From Firm-04 sp964463355 (GTDB lineage Bacteria > Bacillota > Clostridia > Oscillospirales > Ruminococcaceae), in assembly GCA_964463355.1 (NCBI GenBank), contig CAYXBP010000008.1:1-64000 (forward strand): 64,000 bases of DNA, written 5' to 3'. A model generated the notes under the pieces. The model saw only the letters and a list, made by a program, of their open reading frames with translations. It had not been told where the DNA came from and did no database searches. Shown here piece by piece: positions 43,856 to 53,042 of the stretch (its first letter is position 1; each line of letters opens with the position of its first letter). A program made the translations under genes and the position numbers.

Positions 43856-44427
43856 ATACCGCTTTGATGAGTAAGGCTGCACTGCGTGATGCGATGTTGC
43901 AGAAGCGCAGAGCAATGCCCATTGATATCCGTGCAGCAGCTGACGAGGCAATCGCTAGGCGGGTGCTGCAAAGTCCCGAATACGCATCGGCAAGTAGCGT
44001 GTTTGCATATGTTTCCATGCCCCATGAGGTACATACTCGTTCTCTGCTGAAGGAGATTCTTGCAGATGGTAAGCAACTCGCACTGCCTGTGTGCGATACC
44101 GATCAGCATACCATGCAATTCTATTTGCTGCACTCTATGGATGAACTAAAAAATGGCGCATATCGCATACCCGTGCCACCCACTTCTTCAGAACGCTGCG
44201 TGCAACCAGATGCTGCCACACTGATGTTGTTGCCAATGCTCGCATTTGACGCTGAAGGGTATCGTCTGGGTGCAGGGGGCGGCTACTATGACAGATATCT
44301 CGCGCTGTACCACCCCATTACCATGGGCTTATGCTATGCCGATTGTTTTGTTGGCGTACTGCCACGGGATGTGTTCGACCGCAGAATGCTCTGCTGCGCA
44401 ACGGAACAAAGAATGGAGGTCTTTTAA
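43852..44427 (+). CDS. 5-formyltetrahydrofolate cyclo-ligase
   Basis: Converts 5-formyl-THF to 5,10-methenyl-THF with ATP; 191 aa. N-terminal KAALRDAMLQKRRAM, the substrate segment FAYVSMPHEVHT, and the family signature LGAGGGYYDRYLA near 137-149, followed by GLCYADCF. Overlaps the DJ-1 stop (ATGA) and its own stop overlaps mltG (TAATG), so three genes are translationally coupled. Confidence 0.94.
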   Translation: MNTALMSKAALRDAMLQKRRAMPIDIRAAADEAIARRVLQSPEYASASSVFAYVSMPHEVHTRSLLKEILADGKQLALPVCDTDQHTMQFYLLHSMDELKNGAYRIPVPPTSSERCVQPDAATLMLLPMLAFDAEGYRLGAGGGYYDRYLALYHPITMGLCYADCFVGVLPRDVFDRRMLCCATEQRMEVF

Positions 44428-45812
44428 TGGCTAAAAATACAGAAAATGAACGGGATGCAGTGGATGATATTCTCGATGAGATCCTGCGAAAGAATAAGCC
44501 CGAGGAGCAAGTTTCCACGTTGAGTGAATCCCTTGCGGATGAAGCGGAAACTGCACCCTATGCCGAAGAGGAGATCGCTGCGGAGGATACCGACGACGAG
44601 GCGTTTGATGCAGACGAGGATGCATACGACGACGATGATGACGAGGAAGACTATGACGAAATGCGTCGCCGCAGAGCAAAAGAACGCGCCACAGCAGCCA
44701 AAAAACGCAAGAAACATCGCAAAAAAAGCAGGGGACTTTCCTGTTCGCTGTTGGCACTGACGATGATTTTTGGCGTGTCGATTGTGCTTTCGATGGGCAT
44801 TCTGGCAACAGCAATGGAACTGTTTGGCATCAATAAGAGCATGGTGGAAAAGCCTGTGACGATCCCAGCGGGTGCCACTACCACGGATATCGCGGAGATG
44901 CTGAAAGAGGAAGGCATCATCCGTGTGCCTAAACTGTTTGTTGTCATGTCGCGCCTGAACAGTGCAGATGCATCCTATATTGCAGGCGAGCATATCGTCT
45001 ATCCCGCGATGGGCTATGAGGCGATCATTGAAGAACTGTGCGACGATGCCATCAACAAGCGGCAGACGGTCAATGTAACCTTCCCGGAGGGCATGAATCT
45101 CTTTGATGCAGCACAATTGCTGGAGGAAAATGAAGTCTGCGATGCAGATGATTTTATCTTTTACTTCAATGCCGGTGGGTATGGCTTTGAGTTTGAGGGC
45201 ATGGTGCCCCAGACCAGTGAACTGAAATTCTATCGCATGGAGGGATATCTGTTCCCCGATACTTACCAGTTCTATGTGGGCGAAGAACCCGAGATTGTCG
45301 TGCAGAAAATCTATGAGAATTTTGAGCGTAAGCTGACCGATGCAGATATCGCGCGCATGGAAGAATTGGGCATGACACTGGATGAACTGGTGACGCTTGC
45401 TTCTATCGTGCAGGCGGAGGCTCCGGTTTCTTCCTCTATGAAGATGGTTGCATCGGTGTTCCATAATCGTTTGAACAACAGCAGTCTGTTCCCGTTGCTG
45501 CAATCCGATCCCACCCGTGTGTATGTGGAGGAGATCATTGAGCCGAATCTGGATATTGAAAATCAGCTGATGTGTGATTCCTACAACACCTATGTGGGGC
45601 AGGGACTGCCTCCTGGTGCCATTAACAATCCTGGAAAAGATGCCATTGATGCTGTGCTGTATCCTGCGGAGAGTGACTACTACTTCTTCTGCGCCAATGT
45701 GCAGACTGGTGAAATTTTTTACGCAAAAACCAATGCCGAGCATGAAGAGAACCTTGCGCTGATCAAGCAGCAGCAGGAAGGCGGCGGTTTGGGCGATAAC
45801 GGTGAGGACTGA
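44427..45812 (+). CDS. mltG: Endolytic murein transglycosylase MltG
   Basis: Cleaves nascent peptidoglycan glycan strands at the membrane; 461 aa. The cytosolic N terminus is strikingly polar: an acidic block (EDAYDDDDDEEDYDE), then a basic block (KKRKKHRKKSRG, about 93-103). One TM follows at about 105-130, then a LysM-like region with VTIPAGATTTDIAEML, and the YceG domain with the catalytic glutamate region ASIVQAEAP and VFHNRLN, LPLLQSDPT, QGLPPGAINNPG. ATG 44427 follows GGAGG. The acidic/basic tail may bind divisome partners (inference). Confidence 0.93.
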   Translation: MAKNTENERDAVDDILDEILRKNKPEEQVSTLSESLADEAETAPYAEEEIAAEDTDDEAFDADEDAYDDDDDEEDYDEMRRRRAKERATAAKKRKKHRKKSRGLSCSLLALTMIFGVSIVLSMGILATAMELFGINKSMVEKPVTIPAGATTTDIAEMLKEEGIIRVPKLFVVMSRLNSADASYIAGEHIVYPAMGYEAIIEELCDDAINKRQTVNVTFPEGMNLFDAAQLLEENEVCDADDFIFYFNAGGYGFEFEGMVPQTSELKFYRMEGYLFPDTYQFYVGEEPEIVVQKIYENFERKLTDADIARMEELGMTLDELVTLASIVQAEAPVSSSMKMVASVFHNRLNNSSLFPLLQSDPTRVYVEEIIEPNLDIENQLMCDSYNTYVGQGLPPGAINNPGKDAIDAVLYPAESDYYFFCANVQTGEIFYAKTNAEHEENLALIKQQQEGGGLGDNGED

Positions 45813-45816
45813 TATC

Positions 45817-47091
45817 ATGCCGAACAAACCGGAACTGCTTGCTCCAGCCGGCGATATGGAATGCTTTTCCATGGCACTGCAATATGGTGCGGATGCAATC
45901 TATGTGGGCGCGAAAACGTTTGGAATGCGTGCCGCAGCCAAAAATTTTGATTTTGAAACATTGCAAAATGCAGTCGCACAGGCGCATCAAAAGGGCGTTA
46001 AGGTTTATCTGACCGTGAATGTGCTGCCCCGCTGTAGCGAAATGGACATCATGCCCGATTTTTTGCGAGAGGCGGCGGCTTGCGGTATTGATGCGGTGAT
46101 TGCTGCTGATTTGGGCGTTATGGCTACTTTGCGGCATATTCTTCCGGATCTGCCGCTGCACGCTTCTACACAGACGGGCGTGGTGAATTATGCAACGGCG
46201 CAGACTTTGTATGATATGGGCGCAGCACGCGTAGTGCTTGCCCGAGAACTGCCGTTGGAGGATATCGCGGAGATTCGCGTCAAAACAAACCCCGCGTTGG
46301 AACTGGAAACGTTTGTACACGGGGCTATGTGCATGAGCGTTTCAGGACGTTGTCTGCTTTCGGAATACTTTACTGGAAGAGATGCCAATCGTGGTGCTTG
46401 TGCGCAATCTTGCCGCTGGCGATATCATCTGGTGGAAGAAAAGCGTCCGGGACAGTATTATCCCATCGGGGAGGACGAAAACGGCAGCTATATCCTTAAC
46501 GCCAAGGATCTTTGTATGCTGCCTCACCTGCAAAAGCTGTACGATGCAGGAGTCACTTCATTTAAGATCGAGGGCAGGGCGAAATCGTTTTACTATGTGG
46601 CAGGCATCACCAATGCCTACCGCGCCGCCATGGACGCTATGTTTTCCGATGCGCCGCAGCCTGTGCCCGATTGGGCAATTGCAGAGCTGGAGGCGGTCAG
46701 CCACCGCCCCTATACCACGGGCTTCTATTTTGGCAGACCCAATGACAGCATTCATAATGCCACTGCAAGCTATGTACGCACTACCGAGGTCGTAGGCATC
46801 GTGCATAAATGTGAAAACGGCAGACTGTATCTTTCGCAGCGCAATCGCTTTTTTGCAGGGGATGCAGTTTCCCTTCTATGCCCCCATGAACCTCCGCGCA
46901 GTTTTACCATCAACGATCTGCGTAATGCGGAAGGAGAATCCATCGAAGCTGCAAATCACGCCATGATGGATTGCTCCGTTGTATGTGATTTTATCGTGCC
47001 AAAGGGCGCAATTTTGCGCAAGGCTGTTGAGGATTGCGGTTTCTCTCCTCACCATAACAAAGAAAAGGAAAAACAAAGCCATGCTTTTTGA
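45817..47091 (+). CDS. Peptidase U32 family protein (tRNA/rRNA hydroxylation type)
   Basis: A 424-aa protein with the U32 signature ETFVHGAMCMSVSGRCLLS and GACAQSCRW, the opening PELLAPAGDMECFSMALQYGADAIYVG, and FKIEGRAKSFYYVAGIT. Members such as RlhA and TrhP install 5-hydroxycytidine or 5-hydroxyuridine in RNA rather than act as proteases; the cysteines here could hold the Fe-S cluster. ATG 45817 follows GGTGAGG; a GTG 15 nt earlier overlaps that site. Its end overlaps the next gene by 11 nt. Confidence 0.92.
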   Translation: MPNKPELLAPAGDMECFSMALQYGADAIYVGAKTFGMRAAAKNFDFETLQNAVAQAHQKGVKVYLTVNVLPRCSEMDIMPDFLREAAACGIDAVIAADLGVMATLRHILPDLPLHASTQTGVVNYATAQTLYDMGAARVVLARELPLEDIAEIRVKTNPALELETFVHGAMCMSVSGRCLLSEYFTGRDANRGACAQSCRWRYHLVEEKRPGQYYPIGEDENGSYILNAKDLCMLPHLQKLYDAGVTSFKIEGRAKSFYYVAGITNAYRAAMDAMFSDAPQPVPDWAIAELEAVSHRPYTTGFYFGRPNDSIHNATASYVRTTEVVGIVHKCENGRLYLSQRNRFFAGDAVSLLCPHEPPRSFTINDLRNAEGESIEAANHAMMDCSVVCDFIVPKGAILRKAVEDCGFSPHHNKEKEKQSHAF

Positions 47092-48943
47092 GAAAATCGA
47101 GCCGTTGCTGCTGCGTGTGCAAAAGCCTGCCAGATATATCGGCGGCGAACCAGGCAGCATTATGAAGGATAAGCGCGATGTGAAGGTGCGCTTTGCTTTC
47201 TGTTTTCCAGACCGTTACGATGTGGGCATGAGCCATCTGGGCATGAAGATCCTCTATTCGGCTATCAATCATCGCCCTGAATACTGGTGTGAACGTGTGT
47301 TTGCCCCTGATGTGGATTTTGAAGCTGCGATGCGTGCAAGCAATATTCCTCTGTATGGGTTGGAAAGCTTAGAGCCGATCAAAGACTTCGATTTTATCGG
47401 CTTTACGCTGCAATATGAACTGTGCTACACCAATATTCTCAATATGTTGGATTTGGCTGGTGTGCCGCTGCTGCAAAAAGACCGCGGCGAGAGCATCGCG
47501 CCCATTGTATGCGCTGGTGGATCCTGTGCGTGCAATCCCGAACCCATTGCTGACTTCTTTGATCTGTTTTTCATCGGCGAGGGAGAAGAACTGGATCTCG
47601 AAGTCATGGATCTATATGATAAAATGCGTGCCGATGGTGCTACACGCAGCGAATTTCTGCGGGCAGCGGCAAAAATTGAGGGTGTGTATGTACCATCCCT
47701 CTACGATGTGACATATCACGAGGATGGAACGATTGCGGCATTTACCCCCAAGGGCGATGCGCCGAAAACCATCCGCAAGCGTATTATTGCGGATTTTGAC
47801 AAGGCGGATGTGCCGGAGAAGTTTGTGGTTCCTTTTGCGGAGATCGTACATGATCGTGCTGTAACCGAAGTGCTGCGCGGTTGTATCCGCGGCTGCCGCT
47901 TCTGTCAGGCGGGGTTTTTGTACCGTCCCTTTCGGGAAAAATCACCAGAGGTAATCTGCAAGCAGTCGAAAACCCTTTGTGACAACACAGGCTACGAGGA
48001 GCTTTCCCTTTGCTCACTTTCAACATCCGATCATTCGAGAATTGAAGAGATGCTGGATGGTTTGCTGACCTTTACTGAACAGGAGCATATCAATTTGAGT
48101 TTACCCTCGCTGCGTGTGGATAATTTCAGCACAGGTCTGATGAATCGTATCCGAAAGGTGCGAAACAGTGGCTTAACCTTCGCACCCGAAGCTGGTACAC
48201 AGCGTCTGCGCGATGTGATTAACAAGAATGTGACGGAAGAAGAACTCATGCGCACCTGCAAGATTGCGTTTGCAGGGGGACAAGCCACTGTGAAGCTCTA
48301 TTTTATGATGGGCTTGCCCACGGAAACAGATGAGGATATCACTGCTATTGTTGATCTTGCACAGCGCGTGGTGGATATGTGGTTTGCTATGGATGAGCGT
48401 CCAAAGGGTAAGTCTGTACAGATTTCTGTTAGTGTGGCAACTTTTGTGCCGAAACCGTTTACACCGTTTCAGTTTCATCCGCAGGATACCGTTGCAACGA
48501 TCACCCACAAACAGCATTTGCTGGAAGAGGCAGCCAAGGGACACAAGCGTGTTCGTGTCAGCTGGCATGCTCCCGAAACCAGTATTTTGGAGGCAGTATT
48601 GGCAAGGGGGGATCGCCGACTCAGCAAGGTGATTCTGGACGCGTGGAAAAAAGGTTGCCTGTTTGATGCATGGTCGGAGCATTTTCGCTTTGCGCTGTGG
48701 CAGGAGGCAATGGCAGAAAATCATCTTACCATGGAGTTTTATGCCAATCGCTTGCGCAGCTACGATGAGATCCTGCCATGGGATCACCTTGACTATTACG
48801 TGGATAAGTCGTTCTTCATCAAAGAAAACGAAAAAGCAATTCTCGCATCCACCACACCACATTGCCGTATGCAGTGTACCGCCTGCGGTGTGAGCAAGGT
48901 CATGGGTAAGCCGTGCTTTCCCAAAAAGGAGGAGATTGTATGA
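47081..48943 (+). CDS. B12-binding radical SAM protein (TIGR03960 family)
   Basis: A 620-aa protein. An N-terminal B12-like domain (about 40-190, FPDRYDVGMSHLGMKILYS and ICAGGSCACNPEPIADF) precedes the radical SAM core with cluster motif CIRGCRFCQAGFLYRPFREK near residue 268. A C-terminal Cys-rich tail is CRMQCTACGVSKVMGKPC. It is nearly always paired with DUF2344, as here (ATGA overlap). Such pairs usually precede RNase G and L21/L27 genes and are thought to be linked to ribosome or RNA modification; those partners are absent here. The start ATG 47081 follows AAAAGGA. Confidence 0.93.
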   Translation: MLFEKIEPLLLRVQKPARYIGGEPGSIMKDKRDVKVRFAFCFPDRYDVGMSHLGMKILYSAINHRPEYWCERVFAPDVDFEAAMRASNIPLYGLESLEPIKDFDFIGFTLQYELCYTNILNMLDLAGVPLLQKDRGESIAPIVCAGGSCACNPEPIADFFDLFFIGEGEELDLEVMDLYDKMRADGATRSEFLRAAAKIEGVYVPSLYDVTYHEDGTIAAFTPKGDAPKTIRKRIIADFDKADVPEKFVVPFAEIVHDRAVTEVLRGCIRGCRFCQAGFLYRPFREKSPEVICKQSKTLCDNTGYEELSLCSLSTSDHSRIEEMLDGLLTFTEQEHINLSLPSLRVDNFSTGLMNRIRKVRNSGLTFAPEAGTQRLRDVINKNVTEEELMRTCKIAFAGGQATVKLYFMMGLPTETDEDITAIVDLAQRVVDMWFAMDERPKGKSVQISVSVATFVPKPFTPFQFHPQDTVATITHKQHLLEEAAKGHKRVRVSWHAPETSILEAVLARGDRRLSKVILDAWKKGCLFDAWSEHFRFALWQEAMAENHLTMEFYANRLRSYDEILPWDHLDYYVDKSFFIKENEKAILASTTPHCRMQCTACGVSKVMGKPCFPKKEEIV

Positions 48944-49617
48944 TTTCCGTGCGTGCAACCTTTGCCAAACGGCGCAGAGCAAAATATATCTCCCACCTCG
49001 ATCTTATGCGCTGTATGCAGCGTGCTTTTCGTTGTGCAGGAGTGCCCATCTGGTTTACGGAGGGCTTTAATCCTCATGCGTATTTGATGTTTCCACTTGC
49101 GCTTTCTCTGGGCTACGAGAGCGACTGCGAGTGCATGGATTTTCGGCTGGATGGGCAGATGTCCATGCAGACCGCGATGCAGCGGCTCAATGCTGTGCTG
49201 CCCCCTGATCTGCAAATTATGAGAGTAGCAGAGCCTGTGCGTAAGCATACCGATATCGCCTTTGCCGATTATAGTATCTGTTTGGATTGCGCAGAGGGTA
49301 CTTCTCCCAATACGCTGCGAGCCGCGTGGGATGCTTATATTGCGCAAAATACCATACCTGTGGTGAAGAAAACCAAGCGCGGCATGGCTACCATAGATTT
49401 GAAAGAACAGGCACAGATTCTGATGACGCAGACGCTTGATGACGGTTTGTGGCTGAAGCTGAGAATGCCTGCCGGTACTGCCGTGAATATCAACCCAGGG
49501 CTGCTGATAGATGCCTTTCGCGGCTATCTGGAAGAAAGTTGCCCCGCTGTACGGTACGGCATGATGCGTGCTTCCCGTTTGGCGATTCTATGTGCTGACG
49601 GCAGCGAGTTTGTTTGA
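48940..49617 (+). CDS. DUF2344 (TIGR03936) family protein
   Basis: A 225-aa protein opening with VRATFAKRRRAKYISHLDLMRCMQRAFR and containing WFTEGFNPHAYLMFPLALSLGYES, both family hallmarks. It is the constant partner of the preceding radical SAM protein and is fused to it in some bacteria. Function not established; a substrate- or RNA-binding partner is inferred. ATG 48940 follows AAAAGGAGG and overlaps the upstream stop. Confidence 0.92.
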   Translation: MISVRATFAKRRRAKYISHLDLMRCMQRAFRCAGVPIWFTEGFNPHAYLMFPLALSLGYESDCECMDFRLDGQMSMQTAMQRLNAVLPPDLQIMRVAEPVRKHTDIAFADYSICLDCAEGTSPNTLRAAWDAYIAQNTIPVVKKTKRGMATIDLKEQAQILMTQTLDDGLWLKLRMPAGTAVNINPGLLIDAFRGYLEESCPAVRYGMMRASRLAILCADGSEFV

Positions 49618-49626
49618 GGTGGCATA

Positions 49627-49807
49627 TGATGCATAGAAACAAACAAATCTGCTTTTGTTTGGCGCAACCGCTGCCGCAGTGCTGATATTTATATTGAGCG
49701 CGAGCAATGTCGGCATCATGATAAAAATGAAACTGTTTGCACTGCCCGTTTTTGGGGCAATTGTGTGTAGTGCGATATGCTGTTTTCGCAAACCATTGGC
49801 AGGTTGA
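49627..49807 (+). pseudogene. Possible frameshifted two-helix small membrane protein
   Basis: GAGGTGG precedes ATG 49627 (MMHRNKQ), which soon hits a stop. A -1 shift in the short AAAC/AAAC repeat just downstream would join it to LLLFGATAAVLIFILSASN and KLFALPVFGAIVCSAICCF, two clear hydrophobic helices ending in RKPLAG and a stop near 49807. A strong ribosome site plus a clean membrane frame suggests a small gene broken by a small indel. It could also be chance. The rest of 49808-49868 shows nothing. Confidence 0.35.
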
Positions 49808-49868
49808 CAGAGAACCTGCGAGATTCACGGCGGATTTTGCATTAATTGCGCAAAAATGAAAAAAATGC

Positions 49869-50088
49869 TTGCAATTTTGTATGGGTTGTGATATAATGGT
49901 ACAGCGTTTGAGCGTCCGCCGGTTCCTTGCCGGCGAGGGTCAATTGCGGTGTATGCTCGGTGTGGTGCATCGGCATATGCACAAGTATTACGACATGGAC
50001 GGTCCGCTGGTACGGTGAGCAGAGAATATCTGCATATTGCGTTGCCGTGCGAATGAACGCCCGTAAACAATCAAAGGAGGATATTCCC
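49869..50088 (+). promoter_or_regulatory. rplS promoter and L19 leader
   Basis: -35 TTGCAA at 49869-49874, 17-nt spacer, -10 TATAAT at 49892-49897. The 185-nt leader contains a stable CCGCCGG/CCGGCG hairpin near 49917-49938 and further pairing blocks around CATGGACGGTCCGCTGGTACGG-type sequence before the ribosome site. Firmicutes commonly carry an autoregulatory L19 leader here; I assign it by position and structure, not by a verified match. Confidence 0.6.
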
Positions 50089-50433
50089 ATGAACGCTTTG
50101 GAGCAAATCAGCAAGTCCAGCATGAAGGAGAATGTGCCTGAACTCAACGTCGGTGATACCGTGAAAGTTCATGTACGCATCAAGGAAGGCGACAAGAGCC
50201 GTATTCAGGTTTTTGAGGGTACGATCATCGCTAAGAAGCACGGCGGTATCAACGAAACCTTTACTGTACGCCGCGTAGCACATGGCTGCGGTATCGAGCG
50301 CGTGTTCCCCGTTCACTCCCCTTCTGTTGACAAGGTAGAGATCGTCCGCAAAGGCGTTGTGCGCAGAGCAAAGCTCTACTACCTGCGTGGCAGAGTTGGT
50401 AAGGCTGCTAAGGTCAAGGCACAGGTACACTGA
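50089..50433 (+). CDS. rplS: 50S ribosomal protein L19
   Basis: A 114-aa protein at the 30S-50S interface. Family marks are VGDTVKVHVRIKEGDKSRIQ, FEGTIIAKKHGG and the C-terminal RRAKLYYLRGRVGKAAKVK. ATG 50089 has a near-perfect AAAGGAGG; the upstream in-frame extension lies in the leader RNA. It is followed by a terminator and then lepB, rbgA and rnhB, the classical Gram-positive order. Confidence 0.97.
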   Translation: MNALEQISKSSMKENVPELNVGDTVKVHVRIKEGDKSRIQVFEGTIIAKKHGGINETFTVRRVAHGCGIERVFPVHSPSVDKVEIVRKGVVRRAKLYYLRGRVGKAAKVKAQVH

Positions 50434-50446
50434 TTGCAAACAGGCG

Positions 50447-50470
50447 AAAGGGGCAGCTATGCCCCTTTTT
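50447..50470 (+). terminator. Terminator after rplS
   Basis: A 9-bp stem AAAGGGGCA/TGCCCCTTT with a 4-nt loop and a T5 tail lies between rplS and lepB1. Partial read-through into lepB is likely because no separate promoter is evident. Confidence 0.8.
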
Positions 50471-50503
50471 GCTTTATCCGCATAGTTAAGGATGTGATTT
50501 TTG

Positions 50504-51175
50504 ATGGCAGAGAATACCGAGCCGATGGAATCGGCACAGGAGCAGAAGGCGAAAGAAAAATCCACGCCTACACCGCTCTCCGTTTTCAAGGATATAATGG
50601 ATATCGTGGAGTCGGTGATAGTTTCTGGTTTTGTTGTGATACTGTTGTTTGGCTTTGTGCTGCGCCCAGTTAAGGTGGATGGTTCCTCAATGGTGCCGAC
50701 ACTGTACAATATGGATCAGCTGCTGATGGTTAGCTTGTTTTATCAGCCTTCTTATGGCGATATCGTTGTGATCAACGGTGACTACGCCACGCTGTTTTCC
50801 GACGCAGAACAAACTGTGCCCTATGAAGCGCAAGGTACCGACATCAACCTGATCAAGCGCGTGATTGCTACGGAAGGGCAAACCATAGATATCGATTTTG
50901 AAACAGGCAACATCACCATTGATGGTGAACTGTTAGATCAGTCCTTTATCACGTTAAAGCCGATTCGCAACGATGGCGCGTTTACTTATCCTATGACCGT
51001 ACCAGAGGGATATTGCTTCGTTATGGGCGATAATCGCAATGGCAGTATGGATAGCCGCCACCCCTCGGTCGGTTTGATTTCCGAGAATCAGGTGCTTGGG
51101 CATGTCGTGCTGCGCTACGGCAGAGAGGATGAACATTGCCGTCAGTGGACGGATCGTTTTGCCATTTATAATTGA
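50504..51175 (+). CDS. lepB: Signal peptidase I, first of a tandem pair
   Basis: Removes signal peptides outside the membrane; 223 aa. A charged cytosolic N terminus of about 25 residues, one TM (about 36-56), nucleophile Ser-62 in VDGSSMVPTL, general base Lys-118 in LIKRVIATEGQ, and the family boxes FVMGDNRNGSMDSRHPSVG. ATG 50504 (weak AAGGA site). Paired with a second enzyme 18 nt downstream. Confidence 0.95.
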   Translation: MAENTEPMESAQEQKAKEKSTPTPLSVFKDIMDIVESVIVSGFVVILLFGFVLRPVKVDGSSMVPTLYNMDQLLMVSLFYQPSYGDIVVINGDYATLFSDAEQTVPYEAQGTDINLIKRVIATEGQTIDIDFETGNITIDGELLDQSFITLKPIRNDGAFTYPMTVPEGYCFVMGDNRNGSMDSRHPSVGLISENQVLGHVVLRYGREDEHCRQWTDRFAIYN

Positions 51176-51193
51176 ACATAAGGAGAACGCCCC

Positions 51194-52054
51194 ATGGCAA
51201 CAAGAAATATAGAGCAGGATGCTGCGCCTGAGCGTTCCGTGACGGGTGAAGAATCAGAAGCGGAAGCTGTAACCTCTGTGGAGAGTGTCGACGACATCGC
51301 ACCCGAACAGGAGCAAACGGAAACTGATATAGACGATACGGATGATGATGCAGACAACATGGACGATGCAGATATCATGGAACACTACGCACAAGGGACT
51401 GAGGATTCAGATGAGAAACAGGATGCCGATGAGGATATCGTGCTGACTCCGAAACGATCCGTTGGTGAGGGAATCCCTGCAAAGGCAAAGAATGCTGTCT
51501 TTGATATAATGGATACCTGTGAATCGGTTCTGATTGCCATGTTTGCCGTGCTGCTAATCTTTACCTATCTGTTCAGCGTGGCGGAAGTGGAAGGCGATTC
51601 TATGCTGCCAACCCTGCATGATGCAGATCGACTGTTGCTGCTGAATCTGACAGACCCCGAGCCAGGGGATATCGTGGTGCTGAACAGCCGCTTTGCCTAT
51701 ACCTTTGATGAAAACGGCGAACTGCAATCTAGAGAAGGGCTGGGCAAACGCATCGTCAAGCGACTGATCGCTACCGAGAATCAGACCGTAGATATTGATT
51801 TTGCCGCAGGTATCGTCTATGTGGACGGTAAGCCGCTTTCAGAGCCGTATACCAGTACACTTACCACACGGGATGAGGGCGCGTTTGCTTATCCCATTAC
51901 CGTGCCGGAAGGCTATGTCTTCGTGTTGGGCGATAACCGCAGCATTTCCAAGGATAGCCGCCACCCTGATGTGGCATTGATCCCGGAAAGCGATATTCTG
52001 GGCAAGGTGTGGCTGCGCGTGTATCCATTTGATGACTTTACGGCAGTAAGTTGA
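51194..52054 (+). CDS. lepB: Signal peptidase I, second of a tandem pair, with long acidic N terminus
   Basis: 286 aa. A highly acidic disordered cytosolic region (about 1-85, with DIDDTDDDADNMDDADIMEH) precedes the TM (about 111-129), nucleophile Ser-136 in VEGDSMLPTLH, base Lys-189 in RIVKRLIATENQ, and GDNRSISKDSRHPDVALI. Catalytic residues are complete. The acidic tail is not part of the enzyme and is absent from the neighbour, so the paralogues may differ in location or partners. ATG 51194 follows AAGGAGAA. Confidence 0.95.
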   Translation: MATRNIEQDAAPERSVTGEESEAEAVTSVESVDDIAPEQEQTETDIDDTDDDADNMDDADIMEHYAQGTEDSDEKQDADEDIVLTPKRSVGEGIPAKAKNAVFDIMDTCESVLIAMFAVLLIFTYLFSVAEVEGDSMLPTLHDADRLLLLNLTDPEPGDIVVLNSRFAYTFDENGELQSREGLGKRIVKRLIATENQTVDIDFAAGIVYVDGKPLSEPYTSTLTTRDEGAFAYPITVPEGYVFVLGDNRSISKDSRHPDVALIPESDILGKVWLRVYPFDDFTAVS

Positions 52055-52091
52055 TGCGACTACTGCCTTTGACCGCAGAAACGGAGCGCAT

Positions 52092-53042
52092 ATGGAGGAT
52101 ATGAAGGATATTCAGTGGTTTCCAGGACATATGGCGAAAACACGGCGCATGATACAGAAAAGTCTGCCGCTGGTGGATGCCGTGGCTGAATTGCTGGATG
52201 CCAGACTGCCGCGGAGTAGCCGAAACCCTGAATTTGACCGTCTGACACGCCGTAAGCCAAGGCTTGTCATACTGAATAAAGCCGATATGGCAGACCCCGT
52301 ATTGACACAGCAGTGGGTTGAGTACTATCAAAAGCGTGGTGCCGCAGTCATTACTGCGGATTCGAAATCGGGTAAAGGCGTGAAAAGCTTCGCACCTGCG
52401 CTACGCCGCCTGTTAGCACCACAGATTGCAAAATATGAGGCGAAAGGCATGAAGGGCAGACCCATCCGCGTGATGATTTTGGGCATTCCCAATGTGGGAA
52501 AATCATCGTTGATCAACCGTCTGGCGGGCGGGAAGCGTGCCAAAGCCGAAGATAGAGCAGGCGTGACAAGAGTGCAGCAATGGATCAAGATTGATGGCGG
52601 CGTGGAATTGCTGGATACACCTGGCGTGCTTTGGCCGAAGCTGGAGGATCAGGAGGTCGCTTGCCGCCTGGCGTTTACTGGTGCCGTCCGCGATGAGATT
52701 CTGGATACTGAAGCACTAGCGGCACGGTTGTTGGTGTTCTTGCATCAGCAATACCCCAAAGCGTTGGAGGAACGCTATCGCATTGCACCCGATGTTATCT
52801 ACGAAACAGGATTCGATTTGTTGGAACAAATGGCTAAGAATCGGGGGATGCTGCTTTCGGGTGGGGTGCCTAACACGGAACGTGCAGCCATTGCGTTGAT
52901 TGACGAATTTCGTGGTGTAAAGCTTGGGCGCATCACACTGGAACGCCCTGAAGATCAGTTGCAAAAGGCAATGGTAAAATCGCAGCAGAATGGAGCAGAG
53001 CATGGCAAAAAAGCTTCTGACAGTGCAGACGGTACTGTTTGA
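52092..53042 (+). CDS. rbgA: Ribosome biogenesis GTPase RbgA (YlqF)
   Basis: Circularly permuted GTPase needed for late 50S assembly; 316 aa. G motifs run G4-G1-G3: VILNKADMAD, GIPNVGKSSL, LDTPGVLWP. N-terminal WFPGHMAKTRR is diagnostic. ATG 52092 follows ACGGAG; an ATG 9 nt later is possible. Its 3' end overlaps rnhB by 41 nt. Confidence 0.95.
   Translation: MEDMKDIQWFPGHMAKTRRMIQKSLPLVDAVAELLDARLPRSSRNPEFDRLTRRKPRLVILNKADMADPVLTQQWVEYYQKRGAAVITADSKSGKGVKSFAPALRRLLAPQIAKYEAKGMKGRPIRVMILGIPNVGKSSLINRLAGGKRAKAEDRAGVTRVQQWIKIDGGVELLDTPGVLWPKLEDQEVACRLAFTGAVRDEILDTEALAARLLVFLHQQYPKALEERYRIAPDVIYETGFDLLEQMAKNRGMLLSGGVPNTERAAIALIDEFRGVKLGRITLERPEDQLQKAMVKSQQNGAEHGKKASDSADGTV

Noticed and set aside
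44424..45872. Open frame of about 480 codons antisense to mltG
   Set aside because: Shadow frame with no start signal or known domain; the sense frame has all MltG motifs.
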